Source of the DNA: Galbula dea
Lineage: Eukaryota; Chordata; Aves; Piciformes; Galbulidae
Direction of reading: 5' to 3'
Assembly: GCA_013399015.1 (NCBI GenBank)
Contig: VWZX01002708.1
Location: 9,087-73,086, forward strand
Length of the DNA stretch: 64,000 nucleotides
The notes beneath the pieces were generated by a model. It was given only the letters and a program-made list of their open reading frames with translations, did no database searches and was not told the origin of the DNA. Position numbers and translations under genes: made by a program. Below, one piece after another: positions 39,401 to 51,400 of this stretch (its first letter is position 1; each line of letters opens with the position of its first letter).

Positions 39401-42400
39401 AAGAAGAGGGGAAAATAGACATTTAAATGTAGCTGCATTAATCTAGAATTCTTTATTTAGAAAGGTAGGTTTTGCATTGCAAGACTGAAGCAGACAAAAC
39501 TGGCAACTATAAAATCATGAAAGTGATAAATACCTAAGTTTCATCTTAATACTCTCTATATATCTGGTAAGCAAACTTCAGTTCATAGCTAAAACTCAGC
39601 TTCAGAGAAGCATCAGAAAGATATTTTTAGTCTCTTCTGTGCATATACACTGGAAATTCTATGCTTGCAAAAACTTTCTGGAGATACTGGCTTAAACTAT
39701 ACAGACAAGCAGATTTTCAGACATGTATAATGTTACAGTAAAAATTTAGAAAAAATATTCCTAGATAAAATAAATAAGAACTGAAATATTAAGGTAGAAT
39801 GGTATCTACTGTCTTTACCAAAAAAGATTTCCCCTCTGAGAAGTGCTTTACTTGTTTAGACTAGGAAGATCTTAAGCATACCTTCAGAAAGGCAAACTTA
39901 GAAATTAAAATTTATAACTCTGCTGGATACCCCAAAACACAATAAAATCAACACAAAAGCACACAAGTACTGTTTTCGGTGACGAACAAAATTTCCTTAT
40001 GCCCTGCTTCTACCTGACAGCAGCCAGCAATTCCCTCTTCCTTCTTGCTGGGGGGCAGCAACTATCATTCTGCTAAAAATTATCTTCTGCTTCATTAACT
40101 ACTTTATGTCTTTTTTGTCTTAGGTTTTCCAATTTAATTAAACTCAAAGCAATTGTTCCCCAACTTGTAATTGACCTGCAAGGGAGCAAGCGCACTCAAC
40201 AGTTTATTTTTCACCCCCCTGAGCCTCCCTTCACTATATCCTAGTTAAGGATAATAAATGACTCTCACTCTGCAAACCTTATGTTGAGAAAAAGAAGAGA
40301 GAAGTTTACCCTATGACAATGAAGAGCCTGTTCACATGGTACAGTTTCAAATAGAGGTTTTGGGGAGGAGAGAATCATCTCTCCTTCATTGCTATTTGAA
40401 ATCAGAGGCCTCTAATTAACCTCCCCAAAAACCTATCCCATATTTGCTGTATAGAGCTCAGTGCCAGTATGTGGAAAAGTGGAAGATTGCTTGCTGGACT
40501 GGAGAAGCTGTTTAATTATAACAGAAACACAGGCTAGCTGTGCCTCTCCTTGGCTGATTTGTGAGTCCACCTGCTCCTGCTTTTGTTAACACAGAAGTAA
40601 CTTCACTTCAAAGCACAGCAACAATCTCGTGATGTGACCATGTAGCAGCAGGTTACCAGCACAAAGCTGTCCCACTGACACAGAACAACTAAATAGGAAG
40701 AAATCCCTGCTGACTCAGGCCTTGCAGCTTCATTTCCTGGATTATTTTTGCTCCCCTGCTTTTAGCAGTTGCCCTCTCCTCTCTTACCCACAGATCCTCC
40801 CTGTCTTCAGGCTGGGTGGCTGCTGCATTCATTCTGTCTCACCCACTGCAACAATAGATCTGAATATATTGCACCCTCCAAAGGTTTTGCAGCATAAGTT
40901 TATACAGAGATTGCTCAATGTTACACAGAGCTGATGGAAGGTAACAGAGCAGACAGGTCATCTGGAGAGATGTGGAAGACTGCGAATGTCAGACAACAGA
41001 AATGCGTGATTAATTGAATGGACTGAAAATGAAAGAAATCCAAAATAACACTCCCCAATCCTAGCATAATTAAATTCTTAGTCTGACATCTTTTATTGCT
41101 CACATAAAATAAGAGAAAATTATTTCTCTAAATCAGCAGCCAGCACTGCAATACCATTCTTGTCAATAGCATTCTCATTCACAGATGCTTTTAAAGTTGG
41201 GCAACCACAGTTAAGGTCTGAAGACTGGGGACACCCGCAGCAACTCCCATCAACACAGAATGAGGTTTTTCAGGACTAAAACACTGTTCCAGCCACAAGG
41301 ACTGCTAATGATTAGGAGGAATTCCCCTTCAAACCTGAGTTCAGTGCCATTCACCCCTGACAGCTCTCACTTTGCTATGTGTATTAACAATGGCACTTAC
41401 TTCACCTTGACCCGCTGCTTAAACTCTTTAATTAAAACCTTCGAACTTACCCAAAGCTCTGCTGATTTTGGAGTGTGTAACAAGCCTATACCACGCCTTA
41501 AGTCTGTATCCTTTTATTAAAGCAACTCCCCGAATGCCATTTTATGGTTTGATTTCATCAATTAAGAGCCACTAAGCTCTTCCCCTACAAACTAGTCCAT
41601 TTAAAAAGGGATTTTCACTCTTTTTTCAATACCTGTGACCTTAAAGAGATTATTAAAATTAAAACAGTCAGCGTTAATAACTTAGTAACTACTGTTTAAC
41701 ATTTAAGTCTGTAACTCCCACAGCATCACTAGTCTAAGTACTTGCTGGGGAAATGCCAACAAGTTGCTACAGAGCCAAAAAAAAAGGTCACAGAGCATTT
41801 TATTTTGCAGTTACTACATAAACAGAAGCTATTTTTAAATTGCTCATCAAGAAGCAACGGCTTTCAAAAACAATGCCTTAAGTATTTCCAAATCCTTACA
41901 GGAGACATCTCCCTCTCACAACAAACACATCTCAAAATACTTCACAAAGGAGGCCTCCATCATTGCCCTTTTTTTACAGAAAAGAAAGCACTGCATCATG
42001 GAGATGACTTACTCAAGGTCACCCAAACGTGCCAGTGCCAGAGCAAAGAGACCAGACTTCCTAGTCCCAAACCAGCTCTTCAGTCTACAGTGCCTCTGTA
42101 GCAAGCCTCAAGCACTTATTGATAAATGTACACTAAAAACATGTGCATTGCTGTTAAAAAAGATGGCTTTTACAGACAAAACACCTGTGTGGGGCAGAAA
42201 TGGAGAAGCTACTTGCAGAAGTTCACAGCTCCATAGACATCTTTCATGTCCTTCTCCCAGCTCTCCTCTTCCATACTACCTTTTCGCTTCATCAAAACCA
42301 AACCAAAACAAACTCCAAAATCCCAGAAGTCAAACAGGACCACTCCAACCCTCTAAGGAAATTATGGGCTTCTATTACTACAAAAAAAACCCCAAAAAAC

Positions 42401-45400
42401 ACCACAGACTTCATGTTTCCCAAGTACTGCTGCATGTATCATCAGAGAACACACCACAGTGTTGGGAATATTAGCACCTTGCTTGTGTACCTTACTGCAG
42501 TATTAACAAAGAAAGCCTCTAAACACATGTAATGTTTTTTTAAAAAGCTTCAGACATCTGAAGTCAGATAAACATGCTTTATAGATGGACACAACCACCT
42601 GAAAACAAGTTTCTTGGGATGTGTGAAGACTGGCTTCTTAATCTTGCAGAAGAGCTTGACTGTACCTGTCAACAGGAGCCTGTACTGAGGAATCCTCTGA
42701 ACTGGTTTGAGCAGATAGTGCTTGAGGGCCAGACTAGCACAACGGGGGCTCATCTGAAAGAAACACCCATAATAAGTTAACAATTCCGTGGTAGTCAAGG
42801 GTTCCAGCAAAAGAAAACATACTTACAAACAACTACCAATTACACTGGATAAGCTTTATTTCAAAAAGGTGTGACTACCAGAGAGTTAGACACCACGCTA
42901 CAGAGAAAGCATTTCTGTGTGGAAGCCTGCATGGAAAATTAATCTTGTGTTAAAAAACATCAGTAAGCACTCGTACTCTGTGAATTCAAAACAGGTTCTT
43001 TTGCTTATGAGGAAGAGAAGTGAAGCTTCCCAGAAATAAAGGAAACACTGGTGGCAAAGGCAAGGTCCTCCTTTGTAAGGACTGTCAGTGTCCATTAGGC
43101 AGAAAGCCAAAAAAGGCAGCAGTGCTCACTGCCCAAGTTTTAATGAATCCACACCTCTAAAGACAACACAGAATTAAAAGACCCATGCTTCAAAAACGTC
43201 CATTATCTTAAGTCTGCATTCAAAATAATGTGCACCTGAAGCACGGAGCTCTTAAAAAGGCCTCTTATCTCCTTCCTGTCTACTTCAAGCTCTTCCTTTG
43301 CCCACTGGAAGCAGCCTCTTGAACCACTCCTAAGCCAACAAAGCAGGTAGTCCATGTAATGGGAGGTTAGTTCACAGTTTGTATGGATCATGTTTTAGGA
43401 GGTTGCACCTCTTCTCTGATTTTTTTTAAGGGAGTTACGTAAAAATCTGGCAATGCTTTTAGGGACGTGAATCAGCTTTCACCTCCTGATTGCTGCCTGT
43501 GCTGGGTTTGAAACCTAGAAATATGCAGATGAGAAAATTCACTTTTTTATGCTTCCAACTAAAATAAAACACTATTCCCCCAAGTAAGCTAGAGCCCTGA
43601 GATGTGGCAGAGAAATCAACCTGGTTAAAAGAGGACAGTTAATCAGTGCATAGTACCATCAGGAGACAAAAACAAACCAAAAAACAACAACAAAAAAGGC
43701 AGCTAGAGATTCTGTGAATGTGTCTGATGTAACTGCTACAAAGTGCTGCATTTTCTGAAAATCAGGGTCCTTTATTGTATTTCAGTGGTAGTCAAAATCA
43801 CTAATCACGTCACAAAATCTGAATCTACTTCTTTCCACTTCTGTCCTACTAAGTCTCAAGCCAAGACTGCAGCAAAACAAACACAAACCCACAAATCAAC
43901 AAAAACCCCCACCTCAAAACAAAACCAAAAAAACAAAGCCCGAAACAAGTTGAAGGATAGTCTCTAAAGCCTTATAGCCGCATAGAGTATTACAACTGCT
44001 GAAAAGCTGCAAAACAGGATACATCTTACAAAAGACTACAGTACCTCAAAGTCTTTGACTACTGAAGCAAAACCTGCATTCTTCTTACACTGTTCATCTA
44101 ATAGTGCAACATTTCTATCAAATTCTTTGATGTAAGTTGAATACATCTTTAAGTAGGGTCCCTTTTTAACAAATATATCAGCAATTCTTTGATGGTCAAG
44201 CCTAGAAACAAAAAACAGTTATTAGGAAGAGCTAAAGAGAGTGTACATCTTAACTCTATAGCAAAACATCTACATTTTTCACGGTGAGATGTGTTAGTTT
44301 ATGTTCTGAACAAAAAGCTTACAGTTCAGCTGACAGGTATCCATCTCAGTAGCTACTCTGAAAAGCCTTACTAGGCACATCTTAACACACCAGTGTTAGA
44401 TGACAACTATTTAATACAGAGTTTGTTTAAAATGGTCTTGAATCATTCGAACACACTAGTATAAGCTGGATTTCTGAGGATACAGATCTTCAAGATGCAG
44501 TCTCCATCCCTTAATAGCAAGCAAGGGATTACTATCTTTACCCATTTTAGTGCCTTTGTATAGGTGCTTTAGATCCACCCAGCAGTGTAATTGAGAATGG
44601 ACTTCAATGGGATTGTGGCTGTCAATCAGTGCTGTGTCTGGGCAGTAGATCTCAACTACCTTTAAAATGCAAGCCCTTTTCAGGTCAGCCTCCTTTTCAT
44701 CTAATGAAATAGTCCACTTATGCCCATGCAGGGACCAGAACTTTCAATTAAAAATAAAATTTTAAATTAAAACCTGATCACTAAAAACATGTACTGACAT
44801 GCTTTCTGGACCCTTCTGAATACATGTAAATGATGAAAAATAAATCTCTATAGTAAATTATCTCCTGTACTTTCAAAGTCAATTCTGTCATTTAAGAAGG
44901 CATGTGAAACATAAACGAGTCAAATCGTGGTCACATGGAGTCATATAAGCCCCACAGATAAATTTCAACAACATCAAAGGAGTGGTATCCTTTTATTGAT
45001 AGTCACCAGTGAGATAATCGCTCTTCCAGTTCCCTCAGGAGGTCCCGATTGAGTTCGTACAGCTGAGGTAGGTAGTACAGGATCTGATTCAGGATTCTGT
45101 CCTCAATCACCGGCTTTCCAAGCTGCCTAGAGGCATGTGCCACAGCGTCACGGAAATCCTGCCGGAGTACAAAGAAGACAGAAACCCCCCTTCCCATAAG
45201 CGAATAGCTTTCAAAGCATCAGAACAGACAACGGCATTCTCTCTGCAGACATTCCAGGCGCTGCTCCCGATTACCAAAGGCAAGGCGGGTACCATCTGGG
45301 TTATGTTTCACCGCAGCTTCAACTTACTCCCGTGGGACTGCCTTAATCCCTTTGGTTTGATGCTGGAGCTTTACTTTCTTGCTCCTGTATGCATAATATA

Positions 45401-48400
45401 GAAGCTGTTCATTATTTTTACAACATGCCCTTAAGAGATGTGTGGGTACTACATATGAGGAAAATAACAGAGGAAAAAAACCTTCTATATGCAAGGGTGT
45501 TGGCAGCCTCGAGTTATCTTCTTGCTAGTATTTGAGTCAAAATGTAAAAACATTGTATCGGCTAATACAAGGGAAATCTTATTTTAAAATCATACTAATA
45601 TTTATAAGGTATCTACAAATGCCCTTTGGAAGATGTGCCTCTTGGACAAAATACAGGGTCACAGAAATTACTAATTGTAGCAGCTTTTCTATACACAGGA
45701 AAATTAACAAAAAGATATTCTAACAACACATGGGAACCATGAGATTTCAAATGTTAACAATGATCAAAACCAGCATTGGTGCCTTCAAAACACTTACAGG
45801 GAGGAGTAAAACCATGCTTACACTTGAAGTATCTTCTTATACCACTTTTGTGCTACAACCAGTTCCAAATAGGACACAGCAGAGGCTTGTTGGTCTTTAT
45901 TATTAGAGCTAAAATCTTGGCCCCACCCAACTCAGTATGGCAAGGATTGTATCCCTGTTGAAACTCAGTATTCATTACAAGGTGTTTTCTCTGATTGCAT
46001 GCAAACAAAATTTTCAAAGACACCCAGCAATTTAGCATTTCACTTGAAAAACACTATCTAAATGAACAAAAAAGAAAATCCAAATTAGGTGGTGCGCTGC
46101 ATTGTCATGTCTCACTTGAATTTGGGCAACAGTGAAAAAAAGACTGTTTGTAATAGCTCTTTTTGAGTTTGTGTCCTGCTTAAACATAATAAAGCATGCA
46201 CAATCTACAGGTGGCCAACAACATTCTGAGGTACAAGGAGTTATGTTTTAAATGTGCATAGGGTCCACAGCTGCCTTTGAAAATCAGCAGAGTCCTCAGG
46301 CTGGGGGAAGGGAAGCCTCCTTTCTCCCTCTCCAGTTCTACTACTACAGGTCTTACTAGCTATCTCATCAGTCCAGCATCTGATACTATTTAGGGTGTAT
46401 CAAAGTTAGGCCTCAACTTTCTCCTGCCCTCTCTCCTCATTACATCAGCTCTGGGCAGCATGAGCTCCAGACACACTTTATTGCTTTGTGACCCTCTGGG
46501 TCATGAAGGCTGAGACTGGACAGTGCTGACTAGAAACTGAAAGGAGATACAGGGCTGTAGCTGTAATGGGGGAAGGCTGAGAACTAAATGCAAGGGAGTT
46601 AAAAAACAGATGGCGTTATTCATATGGAAATGCTCTGTTTTACATCCTCTGTGCAGACTAGTGACACATAGGTTAACTACCAGCTGCATCTTATGGGTTT
46701 TCCTGACCCTAGGGCATTGCTTAACACTGAAATGATACATGGAATTACAATAGGGAAAGCTCAAATGAGGCATTCTGGAGAGCTTCACGCAAAATGCATC
46801 ATCGTATTATGATAATATTCTCCCTCCCCCCCCATATCACATGCACACATTATATACTGTATGTACTTTGTCATGGGATGAAACAAGAATTTTGTCTGAA
46901 AGTTATAAGGCTACTTCCACGATGAAAAGAAAAGCAGCATTGTCTGTAGAGTAATCAACAACCCAGGCTCTTCCCTGACCAAACAATAAAAAGAGAGCAG
47001 GGAGACAGGTTTAAGCACTGGTAGATAAGACAGGAATGTCATTTGTAGTTAAGAGCATTTATTTAACTTCTGGATATAACATTCAAAGAGTCTGCAGGAT
47101 GTTTTCCAAATACAGATTGGGGTTTTGACTAGCTTGATCCAAAGTCCATCAGCTTCATCAGGCTTTGGATCACACCATTGTTATAAAATTTATTTCAGAG
47201 AAAATGATCTCCTTTTATTAATAATTTAGAAGGATAACAAAGTCCATAAAACGGAGAAAGATAACAAAGTAGGAAGATTACTTACAACACGTGTTGGGTG
47301 CCAAAGATTAGTTACAACACGTGTTGGGTGCCCTAGTTGCCTGATGATCCCAAAAGCACCCCCCGAAATCAAATTTCCCTCCTTTTAAAGGGTTCTCAAG
47401 TACCACCCAGTCCTCTTATCAGAAGGGGCATTTCCTCTCCTCTGGTTGGCTATACTGTGTTGAGAGGCAGGGCCCTGACCAGAATGGCAGCCTCCATGGC
47501 TGACCACATGGCAGAGGTTTGCTTTATTTACATATATTTCGCAATCCCTTCATTCCCGGCCTCATGTTCCCTGATGCTTGTCCAGACATGTCCAAGCATC
47601 TTACAACTCCACGATATGCCTATAGGTTAGTAGAAGGAAACCCCTTTGCATACACCCCCCTTATACTAGTGACCCTTGTTTAATCCCTTTGCTTGTAATA
47701 AAACAGAATGTTTATTCCTCACACCATGAAAGACTCCATCATTAAAATGGCCAATCAAAAACTTTGTTTCATCACCCCTCCCCTCCCCCTTCACAACTGA
47801 GTAAATGGAGGAAGCCCTGCAGAGAGCAAAAGCATGGAAGAAAGATAACACGGAGACCTCAAATGATGATGCAAAGCAGCCTGCTAAACAACAAAGAGAT
47901 AAACTTCAATGTTGTTTTTTTTTAACTTCCCCCCTGCCCCAAATTATCAAGTCTTCACTACAGAAGCAGTACAATGCATTTGTCATTTCATAATCATATT
48001 AAGATTTATTTTTAATCTGGCAGTGGGCGTGAAGTAACTGTCATGCCAAGTTCATTTTGAGATAAACTGAAGATTTGAAAGCAGAAAACATATGCCTGCG
48101 GAGTTGGGGTAGGAAAAGCCAAACTGTAGCAAGGTTGGACTTAAACAGTGTTTACACTTGAAGGTACTGGCCTTCTGAGAAAGTAATTTCTTATTCTAAA
48201 GGACAAACCATAGAATAAGTCTTTTTATATTACCAAATGTAAAATATGTTAACTTAAAAAGTAAACTGAAATTTCACTCCAAAGGGTGGAAAGTATTCAG
48301 AGAAGGACAACAAGTAGGTAAAATGCAAGGTAGGTAAAATACAAGTAGGTAAAAATGACATAGAAGTTAGAAATTGCAGTAGTAGTCATTTAATATACCA

Positions 48401-51400
48401 GAAACTAATTCCTTCTAAAACTAAATCCACTCACTCCTAAATAAAAAGAGAACTGCTGTTGCAAATACTATATACATTGCTTTGGTATCTATATAAACCT
48501 GCAAGAAGTGATTCATGTTACAAACATATTTAGCATGTAGACAACAGTGCCAAAGAGCACCATTTTCATCAGTCACTTGAATTGTCCTAGAAATTTGGTT
48601 GAAGCAATTCAGCTTCCAGCAACCCAGTGGCCATCTATTACAGTGAATTTTAAAGAGAGAATTTCTTATTAAAAATTAGTCTTTCAATCTGACTCATTAT
48701 AAAAACACCCCAAATTGTCATGCTTTAGAATTAATGTTATTTCACTAAAAAGCACCATTTGCAACTGGAGGCAAAAGTTTCATATGCTACACAACAGAAA
48801 CCAAAAGATTATACATACTGCTTATACTGAGTCACACCAGCTTCTTACCCAGATCATTTTTCCTTCTAGAAGGGGGGAAGTTATTGTATAACTTTGGAAA
48901 GTTTAGAGTTTCTTATTCTACATCATATTCTGGTCCAATAATATCTTCTGATACTACTTTCTACTGCTTAGGCAAAGGCAATTGTCATCACACAGATACT
49001 TTAAGAGGATGGCAGTCATCACTTGCCCTGGAAAGCACATCCTTTCCAAACCAGAAAGTCTGAATTTATTCTAGGCTAAAACAGCATCCTACCAGGTACT
49101 TGTCCATATGAAAATCTGGTTCAGGTACTTTTACAGGCTTCTGAGTACAGATTGTTGCTGAATTACTGCTTCATAAAACATTCCCAACTTGAAAACATTT
49201 AGAGAATTTTATTTATCCTATTAGTATACATTCCCCCTAGAGCTGTGCAGTTTTTAAACAATATTTTGAGGAGGATACCACCATTGCCACTTTTGTTTCC
49301 TCCCACCCCTTCTTCAGTGCAGCTTCCTTAAATAAGCAAAGGGCCGTGATAACTGAAATAATCCTGATCCTGTTGTGAATCATCCATAATCAGCCCACGC
49401 ACTTCCCCTCCTGACTCACAAGCCCTCTCAGTTCTTTCCACAGGAGGATTCCCAGTGTGCAGCAAACTGACCTGCCCCGTGTCAGCCTAAGGAGCAAAGG
49501 AACAAGCCTAGTTGTAAACTAAAATACGCAGTGACCAGACTAAACCCTCACTTAGCTGCTGGCTGGGTGACGTGCTTCTTCAGGTATCTAATAGCTGAAT
49601 GAAGATAATTTCAAATGGGTGAAGTGAAAACTCATTGCAAATTCAATTCAAGGAAAAAGAACTACGCGATCTAAACATGGTCACGTATTTTACTCCTAAG
49701 GCTTTAACCAATATTCATCTTGGATCTGTTCTCCTAGAACATACCACCAGCAAAGCAAAAATAAGCCATAATCCCTTCCATTGAGGTACAGCTGCCAGCT
49801 AAACACACCTGCAGATAGCTCAAATATCATTTTAATTTAAGGAAAAAAATGTTTGCACTTGGTCACCTTTCAAGGAACATACACACACATCCTACGGGTG
49901 GAAGGAGAGAAGGGGAGGAAGTTTCGCGCTCTAGGGAACAGCCAGGCTGCTACATGTGACAAACTGTAAACACGACTGCTAGGAATACAGCTACAGAAGA
50001 CTTCACAAATACATTATTTAAATACAAACAGGCAGCTGTAACTAGATTTATACTATTAGCCATAATCTGTCAACCTATAGCAACGATAGTTAAGAAAGAC
50101 AATGACTAAGTATGGATAGTGACATCTTTTCAAACATATGAGATTGCTTCTGGAAAGCTGTCAAGTAGTTCCACACCTTTTTTCTCAGGTAGCAAAATAA
50201 TTTGTAAATCTTAAACAATATAGGATAGTTATTTTTTTACAATAATCAATGATTTGACTGTGCCATATTCTGAGAATGTTATTTCAAGTAATAGGTTGAG
50301 TAGTAGAAGACTATTTCTTTCCAAACTCAAACTGTTTCATTAGCCTTCTTAATAAGATGACTTCAGCTACAATGCCTTGTCAAACGCCTCTATCAGCAAT
50401 TTTAAAGCACTTCATAGACTAAAAATTTATCAACATATTCACTTCAGACTAGTCAAATACTGAGGTTGTACAGTTGGAGAAAAAGGAGCTAGAGGCTGAA
50501 AGAATTTTTCACTGCTAAACAGTATGTTGGTTGTGAGCCAGGACCAAAGGTCAGGATTTCCTTTGCTCCAAAACCCATACCTACTTTATTTCTCAATATG
50601 CACATCACATTATTTTTTTCAAATCTACTATGAACTAGTTTTCATAGTTATTTGGCTACAGGATACAAAAAGTCTACATTTTTATAGACATAGAAGACTA
50701 AAACGACATATTTTTATGTAGTATTTATTTATACGTATATACATTTTGCAATTGTCTTCTGAAAATTGAAACCAATTAAACCAGAATTTCTCATTCTTTT
50801 AAGTGTCTGTAAAAGATGTTTGAACTCTTATCTGCGAATAAGAGTTCAATAAGAGGCTCCAATAAGAGCCTTATCTTGTGGCTACAGAAAAGTTACAAGT
50901 GCCTCCTGACAACCTCCTGCTTACAGAGTCCTAATAAGGACAGAATAGGGGTCTATGCCAGAAGTGCAGATCTAAAGGTTCGGGAAGAAGCCCACAGGCC
51001 AAAGCTTTTCTTTGGTCACACAGCACAAAGTTACACGCTAAGCCTTGAAGTGAAGGGAGCCATCCCAAAAACAATGTTCCTCTGCTGCAGCAAAAGCCTC
51101 ACGGCTTATACCACAGCAGCAGGGGGAAAATGAAATCAAAACGCATGAGAGAACAAGAAGAGCGGTGGGTTTTGGCAAAAGAACAAAATTTAGATCAAAA
51201 ATAGACAAAAGAAATGACAGCAAATAAACCAGGCAGCTTACCCTTGCAGCACCAGGGAGTTTCTGGGGAGGTCCTCTGACTTATGCAAAGCAAGCCATTT
51301 CCAGAGAATCCCATAACAAAGTACAAATGGCACCAATCCTGCCTTACTCCTTTTCCAGGAACACCAGATATTTTTTGGGCACAGAGCGTTTCAGACAAGC

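Noticed and set aside
41998..42474. Plus-strand 158-residue frame
   Set aside because: It begins inside the MIR-like relic, is antisense in an FGD6 intron, and has no recognisable domain.
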